The notes: generated from the letters alone by a model not told the origin. 64,000 bases of DNA from Luzula sylvatica (GCA_946800325.1 OX326958.1:23521914-23585913); one strand, 5' to 3'. Counted from the stretch's first letter, positions 1 to 13,761 are shown. Numbers and translations: made by a program.

Positions 1-3000
1 TTTTACGCTTTGAGGAGTTCAAATAACGTGTTTTTAGATCATTTGTATCGTATCTTTTACGAAATAACTTTTCACCAAATTGTACAAACACTAAGACAGT
101 TTTTTTTCGATTCAAGCAATCTTTTTATGCTTTGAGAAGTTCAAATAACGTGTTTTTGGATCATTTATACCGTATCTTTTACTACTTAAGTTTTCCAAAC
201 ACTATGAAATTTTGTTTGTCGATTCATGACAATCTTTTAACACGCTAAGGAGTCCAAATAACGTGTTTTTATGATGGTTTGGATCGCATCTTTTACTACG
301 TAACTTTTCACCAAATTGTACAAACACTGAAAAAGTTTTATTTTCGATTCATATAAATCTTTGTACACTTTGAAGAGTTCAAATAACAAGTTTTAAGATC
401 AGTTGAATCGTATCGTTTACAACATTACTTTTCATCAAATTTTACAAACACTAAGAAAGTTTGTATTTCGATTCATAACAATCTTTTAACGCTCTGAGGA
501 GTCCAAATAACGTGTTTTTTAGATGGTTTGGATCGAATCTTTTGCTACGTAACTTTTCACCAAATTGTAAAAAATACTAAGAAAGTTTTTTCCGATTGAA
601 AGCAATTGTTTTACGCTTGTAGGAGTTCAAATAACGTGTTTTTAGATTATTTGTATCGTATCTTTTACTTCATAACTTTTCACCAAATTTTACAAACACT
701 AAGAAAGTTTGTTGATCGATTCATAGCAACTTTTTACCAATTGAGGAGTTCAAATAACATGTTTTCAGATCATTTGTATCGTATCTTATTCTACATAACT
801 TTTCACCATATTTTACAAACACTAAGAATGTTTGTTTTTCGATTCATAACAATCTTTTAACGCTCATAGGAGCCCAAATAACTTGTTTTTGAGATAGTTT
901 GGATCGAATCTTTTACTACGTAACTTTTCACCAAAATGTACAAACACTAAGAAACATTTATTTTCAATTCATATAAATCTTTTTACGCTTTGAGGAGTTC
1001 AAATAACGTGTTTTTAGAACATTTGTATCGTATCTTTTACAAAATAACTTTTCACCAAATTGTACAAACACTAAGAAAGTTTTCTTTTCGATTCATAACA
1101 ATCTTTTTATGCTTTGAGAAGTTCAAATAACATGTTTTTATATCATTTGCACCGTATCTTTTACTAAATAAGTTTTCACCAAACTTTACAAACACTAAGA
1201 AATTTTGTTTTTCGATTCATAACAAACTTTTAACACGCTGAGGAGTCCAAATAACGTGTTTTTCTGATGGCTTGGATCGAATCTTTTACTACGTAACTTT
1301 TCACCAAATTGTACAAACTCAAAAAAAGTTTTCTTTTCAATTCATAGCAATCTTTTTACACTTTGAGGAGTTCAAATAACATGTTTTTAGATCATTTGTA
1401 TCGTATCATTTACTACATTACTTTTCACCAAATTTTACAAACACTAAGAAAGTTTGTTTTTCGATTCATAACAATCTTTTAATGCTCTGAAGAGTCCAAA
1501 TAATCTATTTTTGAGATGGCTTGGATCGAATCTTTTACTACGTTACTTTTCAACAAATTGTACAAAAAACTAAGAGAGTTTTTTTCGATTGAAAGCAATT
1601 GTTTTACATTTTGAGGAGTTCAAACAACGTGTTTTTAGATAATTTGTATCGTATCTTTTACTACATAACTTTTCACCAAATTTTGCAAACACTAAGGAAA
1701 CTTGTTTTTCAATTCATAACAATCTTTTAAAGTTCTGAGGAGTCCAAATAACGTGTTTTTGGGATGGTTTGGATTGACACTTTTACTACGTAACTTTTTA
1801 CCAAATTGTACAAACACAAAAAAGTTTTATTTTCGATTCATAACAATCTTTTTAGACTTTGAGGAGTTCAAATAACGTGTTTTTAGATCATTTGTATCGT
1901 ATCTTTAACAACATAACTTTTCACCAAATTTTACAAACACTAAGAAAACTTGTTTTTCGATTCATAACAATCTTTTAACGTTCTGAGGAGTCCAAATAAT
2001 GTGTTTTTGGGATGGTTTGGATCAAAACTTTTACTACGTAACTTTTCACCACATTGTACAAACACTAAAAAAATTTCTTTTAGATTCATAACAATCTTTT
2101 TGCAGTTTGAGGAGTTCAAATAATGTGTTTTTAGATCAACTGTATCGTATCGTTTACTTCATAACTTTTCACCAAATTTTACAAACACTAAGAAAGTTTG
2201 TATTTCAATCCATAACAATCTTTTAACGCTCTGAGGAGTCCAAATAACGTGTTTTTGAGATGGTTTGGATCGAATCTTTTACTACATAACTTTTCACCAA
2301 TTGTACAAAGACTAAGAAAATTTTCTTTTCAATTCATAGCAATCTTTTTACGTTTTGAGAAGTTCAAATAATGTGTTTTTAGATCATTTGTATCGTATCT
2401 TTTACAAAATAACTTTTCACAAAATTGTACAAACACTAAGAAAGTTTTCTTTTCGATTCATAACAATCTTTTTATGCTTTGAGAAGTTCAAATAACGTGT
2501 TTTTAGATCATTTGTACCGTATCTTTGACTACATAAGTTTTCACCAAATTTTACAAACACTAAGAAATTTTGTTTTTCGATTCCAAATAATCTTTTAACA
2601 CGCTGAGGAGTCCAAATAACGTGTTTTTATGATGGTTTGGATCGAATATTTTACTACGTAACTTTTGACCAAATTGTACAAACACTTAAAAAGATTTCTT
2701 TTCGATTCATAGCAATCTTTTTGTACTTTGAGGAGTTCAAATAACATGTTTTTAGATCATTTGTATCGTATCGTTTCCTACATAACTTTTCACCAAATTT
2801 TACAAACACTAAGAAAATTTGTTTTTCGATTCAAACCAATCTTTTAACGCTCTGAGGAGTTCAAAAATCTGTTTTTGAGATGGTTTGGATCGAATCTTTT
2901 ACTACGTAACTTTTCACCAAATTGTACAAAAGACTAAGTTTTTTTCGATTGAAAGCAATTGTTTTACGATTTGAGGAGTTCAAATAACGTGTTTATAGAT

Positions 3001-4090
3001 CATTTGTATCGTATCTTTTACTACATAACTTTTCACCAAATTTGGCAAACACTAAGAAAATTTGTTTTTCGATTCATAGCAACTTTTTACCGTTTGAGGA
3101 GTTCAAATAACATGTTTTTAGATCATTTGTATCGTATCTTATTCTACATAACTTTTCACCAAATTTTACGAACACAAAGAATGTTTATTTTTCGATTCGT
3201 TACAATCTTTCAACGCTCCGAGGAGCCCAAATAACGTGTTTATGATATGGTTTGGATCGAATCTATTACTACGTAACTTTTCACCAAATTATACAAACAC
3301 TAAGAAACTTTTCTTTTCAATTCATAGCAATCTTTTTACGCTTTGAGGAGTTCAAATAACGTGTTTTGACATCATTTGTATTGTATATTTTACGAAATAA
3401 CTTTTCACCAAATTGTACAAACACTAAGAAAGTTTTCTTTTCGATTCATAACAATCTTTTTATGCTTTGAGATGTTCAAATAACGTGTTTTTAGATCATT
3501 TGTACCGTATCTTGTACTACATAAGTTTTCATCAAATTTTACAAACACAAAGATATTTTATTTTTTGATTCATAACAATCTTTTAACAATCTGAGGAGTC
3601 CAAATAATGTGTTTTTATGATGGTTTGGATCGAATTTTTTACTACGTAACTTTTCACCAAATTGTACTAACACCAAAAAAAGTTTTCTTTTCGATTCATA
3701 ACAATCTTTTTACACTTTGAGGAGTCCAAATAACATGTTTTCAGATCATTTGTATCGTATCATTTACTACATAATTTTCGCCAAATTTTACAAACACTAA
3801 GAAAGTTTGTTTTTCGATTCATAATAATCTTTAATTGCTCTGAGGAGTCCAATAACGTGTTTTTGAGATGGTTCGGATCGAATCTTTTACTACGTAACTT
3901 TTGACCAAATTGTACAAACACTAAGAAACTTTTCTTTTCAATTCATAGCAATCTTTTTACGCTTTGAGGAGTTCAAATAACATGTTATTACACCATTTGT
4001 ATCGTACCTTTTAGGAAATAACTTTTGACCAGATTGTACAAACACTAAGAAAGTTTTCTTTTCGATTCATAACAATCTTATTATGCTTTG
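1..4090 (+). repeat. Satellite array, block A (~123-bp monomers)
   Basis: Head-to-tail monomers of about 123-125 bp fill this block and enter it from beyond the left edge. Two monomer classes are visible. Class A carries TTTGAGGAGTTCAAATAACG and then ATCATTTGTATCGTATC. Class B carries CTCTGAGGAGTCCAAATAAC and then GATGGTTTGGATCGAATC. Both share TAACTTTTCACCAAATT and ACAAACACTAAGAAAG. Classes alternate irregularly (for example B A A B A B A A from about 2221 to 3210), which suggests a higher-order unit near 0.99 kb. Reading frames of 60-90 codons here are by-products of the repeat and are not genes. The block ends at a 5-bp target duplication (CTTTG, 4086-4090). Confidence 0.95.
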
Positions 4091-5801
4091 TGGAATAAAT
4101 ATCAAAAGTAGGGTTTTGATATTTGTGGATTATTATTCCTAAAAGTGTAGAATATAAGACCCATATTAAAAATATAACTCTTCCAACGATCAGAATCGAG
4201 TTCTTATGTGTCAAAGTTTTCGAAAGGGTATAACCGTAATTACATATTTATGGGTTATTTAAATATATATATTATAGGGTCTTATTTGCATAATGATCAA
4301 ACTATAAATAATACTAAAAATAGAGTTTATAAAATAAACCTCCATATACTTGTAAATCCAAGAGTTTGCAAATATGTAAGTTTTTGTGGGTATGTATGAA
4401 ATGTGCTTTTCCATTATCTCTTCTTAGTCGGCCAGCACATTATTCTTCTCCATCATTCCATACATCCATTAACATTTATGAAACCCTAAGAAAAGAAGAG
4501 AGAAAAAGAGGTAATATCAAGGAAAAGAGGAGATTTCGCAAAACGAAAAGTGCCATAATCTTCAGGAGGTTCAGTTGTGTGAGTTGGCAAGATCAAAAGA
4601 AGAATTCCACCCAAGTTTCTAGTTTCTCCATTTTCACTCAATCTTGTGCGCCGTTTCGATTAATCTCTTGTTTGTCGAGTTTCTTTCCATTAGGTGAGTG
4701 GTACTCTCACTTTCCTCTTATTAAGAATCCAATTACGAGCGTTTCTAGACTTTACATGATAGTCAAAGGTTCTTTCTTTAGAAACCGTATTTTGCTTTAA
4801 AAACCGTGTTACCTCAACAAAATGTATATTATGTAGATTTGATCATATATATATATGTAGAATTTTATTTGGATAAAACGTAAGCCAGGCTTACGATTTT
4901 AGTGAGGATCTCCGAGAGGCTCTCTATATGTATGATTTGAATTAGTCTAAAACGTAAGCTGGGACTTGCGATTTTAGAAAGGGTCTCTGGGAGACTCTAT
5001 TGAGGGAAAGGCATAGCTAACTTGATGTAGTGCAAAGTCCCGACCCATGAGGGGTCTGGCTGTGGCGCATGAATATCCTGTCGTCGGGTGGATGTGTTCC
5101 CCTTTTGTTATGTTCCAGCCCGTGTGTGATTCGCTATCAACTCAGGTTGCCACTTCAGTCGAGAGTTATTAGCGCCCTCACCCTGGGTAAAAGTATTAGT
5201 ATGTATATGATTATGTATGAAGGTAAGTGTTTTCGATTTCGAAAAGCCGGGGCAAGTACATTGAGAAGTACTTATATACTTATATGATTTCAGAATATGA
5301 ATTATGACTACGATTATTTTCGAGCGAGGTTTTTGACTAGCCATGTATGAGGTCGATCTTAATAAGCTAGGCTCAAAACTCACTCACTTAGTCACTTCCG
5401 TGATTAACCATTTTATTAGAATGTTTTGAGTCTAGGCATGGTAGACAGATCATTCGGGGCAACGGGTATCTAGAGTGTGAGTACGATGGTTTCGTTTTCA
5501 TCGCGGAACCTCCATGTTGTGTATATTAGTGTACTTCCGTTTCCGGCCAGCGAGCCATTTTGTCGTTGCGACATGTTTAGTATTTTGTCTGTTTATGTCG
5601 CATATGTGTTTATATGCTTCCGCTAGGTTTCTTTATGTTCGTTTGTATATGTTATGGTAATACATGAATATATATGTGTGTCGTTGTTTTCGAGTTGTGG
5701 AGTTTATGTTTTTGTGAAATTATCATATAAGAGCCTGTGGTATACGAGTTGTATACTGGCAGGTTGCCGCACCCTTTTCCATTTTATTTTGGGGTGTGAC
5801 A
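4091..5801 (+). mobile_element. Solo LTR inserted in the satellite
   Basis: A 1711-bp non-satellite segment begins TGGAATAAAT and ends GGGGTGTGACA. It is flanked on both sides by CTTTG (4086-4090 and 5802-5806), and the satellite resumes in register after it. TG...CA ends plus a 5-bp duplication are the signature of an LTR-retrotransposon LTR. No primer-binding site, gag or pol follows, so this is a solo LTR left by LTR-LTR recombination. The GGTGTGACA end resembles LTRs of Ty3/gypsy chromoviruses of the Tekay/Del type, but the lineage is an inference. Inside, a unit of about 75 bp starting near AAAACGTAAGC is duplicated (about 4875 and 4951). The 144-codon frame at 4366-4800 lies wholly within the LTR and shows no known domain. 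Confidence 0.85.
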
Positions 5802-8800
5802 CTTTGAGTAGTTCAAATAACGTATTTTTAGATCATTTGTACCGTATCTTTTACTACATAATTTTTCACCAAATTTTACAAACACTAATAATGTTTGTTT
5901 TTCGAATCATAACAATCTTTTAATGCTCTGAGCAGTCCAAATAACGTCTTTTTGAGATGGTTTGGATCGAGTCTTTTACTACGTAACTTTTCACCAAATT
6001 GTACAAAATACTAAGAAAGTTTTTTTATCGATTGAAAGCAATTGTGTTACGCTTTGAGGAGTTCATATAACGTGTTTTTTGGATCATTTGTATCGTATCT
6101 TTTACTACATTAGTTTTCACCAAATTTTATCAACACTAAGAAAACTTATTTTTCGATTCATTACAATCTTATAAAGTTCTGAGGAGTCCAAATAACGTGT
6201 TTTTGGGATGGTTTGGATTGAATCTTCTACTACGTAACTTTTCACCAAATTGTACAAACACAAAGAAAATTTTCTTTTCGATTAATAGTAGTCTATGTAC
6301 GCTTTAAGGAGTTCAATTAACTTGTTTTTAGATCATTTGTAACGTATCTTTTACTACATAACATTTCACTAAATTTTACAAACACTAAGAAAGTTTGTTT
6401 TTCGATTCATAACAATCTTTTAACTCTCTGAGGAGTCCGAATAACGTGTTTTTGAGATGGTTTGGATCGAATCTTTTACTACGTAACTTTTCACCAAATT
6501 GTACAACCACTAAAATGTTTTCTTTTCTATTCATTACAATCTTTTTACACTTTGAGGAGTTCAAATAACGTGTTTTTATATCATTTGTATCGTATCGTTT
6601 ACTACATTATTTTTCACCAAATTTTACAAACACTAAGAAATTTTGTATTTCGATTCATAACAATCTTTTAACGCTCTGAGAAGTCCAAATAACGTATTTT
6701 TGAGATGGTTTGGATCGAATCTTTTACTACGTAACTTTTCACCAAATTGTACAAACACTAAGAAAGTTTTCTTTTCGATTCATAGCAATATTTTTACGCT
6801 TTGAGGAGTACAAATAACGTGTTTTTAGATCATTTGTATCGTATCTTTTATGAAATAACTTTTCACCGAATTGTACAAACACTAAGAAAGTTTTCTTTTT
6901 GATTTATAGCAATCTTTTTATGCTTTGAGAAGTTCAAATAACGTGTTTTTAGATCATCTGTACCGTATCTCTTACTACATAATTTCTCACCAAATTTTAC
7001 AAACATTTGGAAATTTTGTTTTTCGATTCATAGCAATCTTTTAATGGTCTGAGGAGTCTAAATAATGTGTTTTTATGATGGTTTGGATCGAATCTTTTAC
7101 TACGTAACTTTTCAACAAATTGTACAAACACTAAAAAAGTTTTCTTTTCGATTCATAACAATCATTTTACACTTGGAGAAGTTCAAATAACGTGTTTTCG
7201 ATCATTTCTATCGTATCGTTTACTACCTAACTTTTCACCAAATTTTACAAACACTAAGAATGTTTGTATTTCGATTCTTAAAATTCTTTTAACGCTATGA
7301 GGAGTCCAAATAACGTGTTTTTGAGATGGTTTGGATCGAATCTTTTACTACGTAACTTTTCACCAAATTGTACATACACTAAGAAAGTTTTCTTTTCGAT
7401 TCATAACAATCTTTTTAAGCTTTGAGGAGTTCGAATAACGTGTTTTTAGATCCTTTGTATCGTATCTTTTACGAAATAACTTTTCACCAAATTGTAAAAA
7501 CACTAAGAAAGTTTTCTTTTTGATTCATAGCAATCTCTATATGCTTTGAGAAGTTCAAATATCGTGTTTTTAGATCATTTGTACCGTATCTTTAACTACA
7601 TAACTTTTGACCAACTTTTACCAACACTAAGAAATTTTGTTTTTCAATTCATAGCAATCTTTTAACACTCTGAGGAATCCAAATAACGTGTTTTTATGAT
7701 GGTTTGGATCGAATCTTTTACTACGTAACATTTCACCAAATTGTACAAACACTAAAAAAGTTTTCTTTTCGGTTCGTAACAATCTTTTAAAACATTGAGG
7801 AGTTCAAATAACATGTTTTTAAATCATTTGTATCGTATTGTTTACTACATAACTTTTCACCAAATTTTACAAACACTAAGAAAGTTTTCTTTTCGATTCA
7901 TAGCAATCTTTTTATGCTTAGAGAAGTTCAAATAACGTGTTTTTAGATCATTTGTAATGTATCATTTACTTCATAACTTTTCATCAAATTTTACAAACAC
8001 TAAGAAATTTTTTATTTCGATTCATAACAATCTTTTAACGCTCTGAGGAGTCCAAATAACGTGTTTTTGAGATTGTTTGGATCGAATCTTTTACTACATA
8101 ACTATTCACCAACTTGTACAAAAGACTAAAAAAGTTTCTTTTTCGATTGAAAGAAATTATTTTACGCTTCGAGGAGTTCAAATATCGTGTTTTTAGAACA
8201 TGTGTATCGTATCTGTTACTACATAACTTTTCACCCATTTTTAAAAACGATTAGAAAAATTGTTTTTTGATTCATAACAATCTTTTAAAGTTCTGAGGAG
8301 TCCAAATAACGTGTTTTTGGGATGGTTTAGATTGAATCTTCTACTGCGTAACTTTTCACCAAATTTTACAAACACAAAGAAAGTTTTCTTTTCGATTAAT
8401 AGCAATCTTTTTACGCTTTGAGGAGTTCAATTAACTGGTTTTTAGATCATTTGTATCGTATCTTTTACAACATAACATTCACCAAATTTTACAAACACTA
8501 AGAAAGTTTGTATTTCGATTCATAATAATCTTTTAACGCTCTGGGGAATCCAAATAACGTGTTTTTGAGATGGTTTGGATCGAATCTTTTACTACGTAAC
8601 TTTTCACCAAATTGTACAAACACTAAGAAAGTTTTCTTTTCGATTCATAGTAGTCTTTTTACGCTTTGAGGAGTTCAAATAACGTGTTTTTCAATCATTT
8701 GTATCGTATCTTTTACGAAAAATCTTTTCACCAAATTGTACAAACACTAAGAAAGTTTTTTTTCGATTCATAGCAATATTTTTATGCTTTGAGAAGTTCA

Positions 8801-9758
8801 AATAACGTGTTTTTAGATGGTTTGGATCGAATATTTTACTACGTAACTTTTCACAAAATTTTACAAACACAAATTTTTTTATTTTCGAATCATAACAATC
8901 TTTTTACACTTAGAGAAGTTCAAATAACATGATTTTAGATCATTTGTATTGTATCGTTTACTACGTAACTTTTCACCAAATTTTGCAAACACTAAGAAAG
9001 TTGTTTTTCGATTCATAACAATCTTTTAACGCTCTGAGGAGTCCAAATATTGTGTTTTTGAGATGGTTTGGATCGAATCTTTTATTACGTAATTTTGCAC
9101 CAAATTGTACAAACACTAAGAAAGTTTTCTTTTCGATTCATAGCAATTTTTTTATGCTTTGAGGAGTTCAAATAACGTGTTTTTAGATCATTTGTATCGT
9201 ATCTTTTACGAAATAACCTTTCACCAAATTATACAAACACTAAGAAAGTTTTATTTTCGATTCATAGCAATCTTTTTACGCTCTAAAGAGTCCAAATAAT
9301 GTGTTTTGAGTTGGTTTCGATCTATCTTTACTACATACCTTTTCGCCAAATTATACAAACACTGAGAAAGTTTTCTTTTCGATTCGTAGCAATCATTTTA
9401 TGCTTTGAGTAGTTCAAATAACGTGTTTTTAGATAATTTGTATCGTATCTTTTACTACATAACTTTTCACCAAATTTTACAAGCACTAAGAAAATTTGTT
9501 TTTCGATTAATAACAATATTTTAACGCTCCGATGAGCCCAAATAACGTGTTTTTAGATGGTTTTGATCGAATCTTTTAGTACGTAACTTTTCACCAAATT
9601 GTACAAACACTAAGAAAGTTTTATTTTCGATTCATAGTAATATGTTTACTTTTTGAGGAGTTCGAATAACGTGTTTTTACTTTATTTGTAACGTACATTT
9701 TACTACATAACTTTTCACCAAATTTGACAAACACTAAGGAAGTTTATTTTTCGATTCA
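5802..9758 (+). repeat. Satellite array, block B
   Basis: This is the continuation of the ~123-bp monomer array after the solo LTR, with the same two monomer classes and the same orientation. It runs without a break to ATTCA at 9754-9758, where a second insertion begins. Individual monomers differ mainly by single substitutions and 1-2 bp indels, so the block is old or weakly homogenised. Short frames in both strands are repeat by-products. Confidence 0.95.
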
Positions 9759-10237
9759 TGCAATGAGCATAATTAAGCACATTTTTTAGGGTTTAAAACA
9801 ATGAAATTAAATAATAAATAAACACAAAACCTTGCTATAATCTTAATATTTAATAATTCTTGAGGAAAATACTTTAACGATGAATTTGTGTTTATTTCAG
9901 GTAAAAAAAGACCAAATCTCCACAAACCAATCCCATGGTTGGATTCCTCTCGCCGAGACGAACAATTTCGATATAAAGATCGTAATATTTGGAGAAAGGA
10001 GGAAGAAGTTACAAATTAATTTGTGAAACGGGTCAGAAAACAATTCAAACCTGACTCGTTACACCCATGGCTACAAAGAAAGTAGTGCACTGGATTTGAC
10101 GACCCACGAACCCCACTCGCTGCAGAAAAGACCACACAAGGGTCAAGAATGACCCAGTACACCAAAGAACACATGACTCTTTACTCAATACTCATCTGAT
10201 CCTTTGTGGCTCTGTAGTCACGTGAACTGCACTACAA

Positions 10238-10265
10238 CCCCCCCCCCCCCCCCCCCCCCCCCCCC
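10238..10265 (+). repeat. Poly-C tract of 28 bases
   Basis: An uninterrupted run of 28 cytosines lies in otherwise mixed sequence. The complementary strand is a 28-G run that could form a G-quadruplex. Its exact length may be a sequencing or assembly artefact. Confidence 0.9.
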
Positions 10266-10596
10266 TCTTAACCTTAGCCACTGCCCGAACCACTACACCA
10301 TGTTTATTCACAGAAGATCTCGAGATTTAGTTCAAACGGAATGTTTTCTCTGGAAATAGACTGTACGAATAACGAAGGAAAGAGTGCCTGCAATTCTTTC
10401 TCTGGAAATCCCTGGAGATGATGTAATCTCTTCGATCTCGCGCTGTAACGGCCTTCGCTCGCCTCCTGAGCTTCGTACAGCCTTCGTAGCACCTCTCTCT
10501 CGTCTCCATGGCCATTGTGGCAATGTGTGGACCCTCCTTGCTCACTCTCTCCTCTCAATTTGATCTAGAATGCGATTAATCCAGTCCAATTCAGCC

Positions 10597-10603
10597 TATA
10601 AAA
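10597..10603 (+). promoter_or_regulatory. Candidate TATA box of the long LTR
   Basis: TATAAAA occurs in the context CAGCCTATAAAACCC, followed by pyrimidine-rich sequence typical of a plant leader. It lies about 0.84 kb inside the 5' end of the 9759-16393 insertion, as expected for a U3/R boundary. No gene starts nearby. Confidence 0.4.
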
Positions 10604-11211
10604 CCCTGTTGAGCAACGATGATGAAGACACCCATTCTGAGGGCTTCAAAGCCCTCAATCTCTCTTCTCTCATCTTCCCCTTACTCTCCTTCTTCTCCAT
10701 GATCAGTGGCTTGAGTTTTTCTTCGAGCTTTCTCAGAATTTACTCACCACAGTGAAGTCCTGACCCATTCTCTCTCCTCACTCCACCTCATTCTCAACTC
10801 AAGCTTTCTACACCTCCATACCCACCCCCTGAACGTGCCTGAACCCTCAATTTGATCAATTAGTGGCCAAGATTCGAGCTTTCTCATTTTGAGCCCTGAT
10901 TCAGTTCTGACAAGGAGTTCAGTGGGTCCCACACCTCTCAAGATCCAACCTGGTGCTTCTCAAGCTTCCTTGGAGTGCCAAGAAGGGATCAAGAAGGTCT
11001 CATCTCAGTTCAAGCATCTCCATCTCCATTTTGGTATTATCTTTCTTTGTAGGGGTATTTTTGTAATTTTCCAGTTTAGTGTTCTTGTTGAATTCTTGTT
11101 ATTTCTGTTCTTTGTTGAATTTTGAATCTTGTTTAGTGATAGATGAACTCATTTACTCTTTGTGGAATTTTATAATATTTGTTCTTTTGAAACTGCTTTT
11201 AATTCTGTTCA

Positions 11212-11935
11212 GTTTTGATAATTAGGTTAAAAATAGTTCTAGATCTAGTTAAATCTCTTTTAAATGATTTTCTGAATCCTTATACTTTCTAGTTTCAGTA
11301 GAATTTTAGTTCATGTCATTTCATCCATTTTCCTATTTGTTATTCAATTTCAAAGTTTAGATCCTGAATTTCTGAGTTTCTGTTTAGTGCTGTTTAGAAA
11401 TTAGGTTAAAAATAGTTTTAGATCCATTTAAATCTCTTAAAAATCTGTTTCTGAATCTTGATGATGTCTAGTTTCTATAGGATTTTATTCCATGTCATTT
11501 CCTAAATTTTCCTATTTGTTATCCATTTTAAAATTTAAAGATCTGAATTTCTGAGTTTCTGTTTAGGAATTGTAAATAAAATAGTTTTAGATCAAGAAAA
11601 AATCCATAAAAATTCATTTTAGGTATTTTAAATACTGTAGATCATCCATGTCAAGTTTGGCAAATTTTTTCATTTATTTTCCATTTTCTAAGATCTAATA
11701 TTTTTCTCTCTTGAGTTTTCTGTCCAGTAATCACTCTTCCATTTTTAGTTAATTTATTCATACATATAAAAATTCATAAAAATATATTCCTGACTCTGGA
11801 TCATGTCTAGTTTGTGTACAAATTTATTTCACCTCATTTCCTTTTGTTTTTGATTTGTTATGCATTTTTGAAGTTTAGTTTCTGAGTCTCTAACTTTTCT
11901 GTCCAGTGTTTAATCTCATATTTTTAGTTAATTCA
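11212..11935 (+). repeat. Degenerate tandem repeat, ~170-190 bp units
   Basis: Four to five diverged direct repeats start near 11212, 11400, 11574, 11745 and 11920. Shared blocks are AATAGTTYTAGATC, a T-rich stretch with CATGTCATTTC, CCTATTTGTTATYCA, and CTGAGTTTCTGT. The first two units are most alike and the later ones have decayed. No coding frame runs through them. Confidence 0.7.
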
Positions 11936-12981
11936 TTATAGCATAAAAAATTCTATAAAAAATATGGTCTCTTGTTTGTTTGGATTTTGATCTGTCATAA
12001 AAGTTTCAATTAATTTGGAGTTGTGAATTGATCTGTAAAAATTGTTGAATTCAGATTTGTTTTGTGATCCAGATCTTTGAACACTGCTTGTTTGATGAAT
12101 TTTAGAAATTAATTGGTTCATTAATAAACTCTGAAATTTCGAATATAACTTGTATCATTGTTGGTTGATCTTGTGCAAAAAGTTTGGAAACTTGATTCAT
12201 GATATACCTTAATAGATCTAATGCAAAACATTCTGCCTTCACCTTATTAAGCCACGTCGTCCATTTACTGTATGGATAGCTAAATAATACCGCACGACCT
12301 CTCTTTGTTCATACTTCAAGAACCCAACCCAAAAAAAGCAGCATAGAAAAACCCTAGCTTTCGAACTCTCCCGGCGTAAACAAGGTCATGATAGGTGACA
12401 ACGACGACCGACGAGGATGTCGGCCTCCATGGAAGCCGCCGCACGACGTGGTGCTTCTCGCTCAGGACGAGGGGCGAGGATGCCGGACTCCATGGCAGGA
12501 GCAGGTTCTTTTTCGTTTTTGGTACTTTTTTTATTCTTAATCGATTGGAATGAGTGTTGTTGATGTTTTTTGGGTGCTAACTTTGCTTTCATTGCTGCCG
12601 ATTCTTTCGCTGATTTGGTTTCTTTTTCTTTTTTCTGTAGTGTGTGCTTCTAATTCGATTCAAATAAGTGTTGTTGGTGTTTTTGGGTGCTAAGTTTGTT
12701 TCGATTTGTGCTTATTATGTCGCTGATTTGGGCATAATCAATAAAACTTGGAACAACGATGATTGAAATTAGGTATCCTGGTAATCATTTTAGTGTGTTG
12801 TCTATATTGCAAATTATATTGAGATTTTGTTTCTTACTTCATCGAAAATTTGAAGCTCTTCAGCTCGACACTTGACCGGTCCATTTGGAGAACAAAGACC
12901 CAAACGATTAGATTTGGCAATGGGTCGTGACCTGTTCTAAAGAGGTGTTTGAATCTGTTTCATCCATTTTCGTTTTGACAG

Positions 12982-13265
12982 AATCGCGGGAGTACATGTG
13001 GGAGGAAATCGATCCTGACAAGCCGCACTTTTCGATCTCTACCTCGCAGGATTGCCTTACGATTTCAGGGCAGTTTATCGCCTTGCCAGCAGGTTTGATT
13101 TTTTCCATGTAATGTTGCAGGGGCAGACATGAAATTCCGGCAAAAAAAATTTTGATATGTTGTTTGTTGTATGATGCAGAGGCATACTGTATCGGTGAAC
13201 AGTCCAGTGGCTACGCTAGCCGGATTCGTAACGCATGCTTCTAAAAGTCGTCCTCTAACGACCAG
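12982..13265 (+). pseudogene. Captured exon fragments of an unrecognised gene
   Basis: Two exon-like pieces lie between good splice signals: 12982-13092 (acceptor TTTTGACAG, donor CAGCAG/GTTTG) and 13180-13265 (acceptor TGATGCAG, donor ACCAG/GTACGG). The first reads EYMWEEIDPDKPHFSISTSQ and continues open. Joined in phase, the second reads EAYCIGEQSSGYASRIRNACF and then a stop. I do not recognise the parent protein. The richer codon composition and real introns set this apart from the surrounding AT-rich repeat DNA and fit genomic capture by a Helitron. Confidence 0.45.
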
Positions 13266-13523
13266 GTACGGTACGAAAAAAACCGAATGGTACTTAATTA
13301 GTTATACCTTTTATTTATTTACTTTTAGGTACTTCAAATAAAAGTGATAAATATTTGCGGGTCGACAAAAACTCTCAATGGACATCTTCTTTTCATGCCC
13401 TCTTCTCATTTGACTTGGTTCGGGTTCAGGGATGAAGGCCGATTGTTCTTTCGATTCCAAGGTGACTTTTTGCAATTTTACCCTCCGATTTGTTTAATAT
13501 TCGATTAATGTATTTTTTTCTAT

Positions 13524-13761
13524 AGGGGTTACTCCGGGTCTATTGTGACCTTTTTTGTGGTACCTGGCTTAATAATAAAATTCATCCATCTGCGATTCTT
13601 GGATCAAATACCACGGTAATTTCTTAATTATTTAAATAGGTATATGTTTGTTTTTGAAGGGTTATTTTTGTAATTTTTGCGTGGGTTCACAGTTGGGTGA
13701 CAAGTGCGGCGCGAAACGATCTGTCATTGGTCGCCACTGTAGGATTGGTTCCGATGTTAAG
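13524..13761 (+). pseudogene. eIF2B gamma-like exon fragments (captured)
   Basis: Exon-like 13524-13615 ends in KIHPSAILGSNTT, and 13693-13761 reads LGDKCGAKRSVIGRHCRIGS plus DVK, separated by a short intron with GT-AG ends. These match the left-handed beta-helix (hexapeptide) repeats near the C-terminus of plant translation initiation factor eIF2B subunit gamma, a guanine-exchange factor subunit. About a dozen residues expected between the two pieces are missing, and nothing of the N-terminal nucleotidyltransferase domain is seen. The fragment sits inside the Helitron-like segment, so it is best read as a captured, non-functional piece. Confidence 0.6.

Noticed and set aside
4366..4800. 144-codon frame in the first solo LTR
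   Set aside because: It lies entirely within the LTR bounded by target duplications, has no known motif, and resembles an untranslated retrotransposon leader.
606..9516. Open frames of 60-90 codons in the satellite (for example 606-860, 2959-3234, 8035-8238 and 9331-9516)
   Set aside because: They follow the monomer period, encode the same repeated string, and occur on both strands. They are by-products of the satellite.
10304..10558. Three overlapping minus-strand frames of 63-84 codons
   Set aside because: Three frames open over the same stretch reflect base composition. None has a known motif, and the region is in the long LTR.
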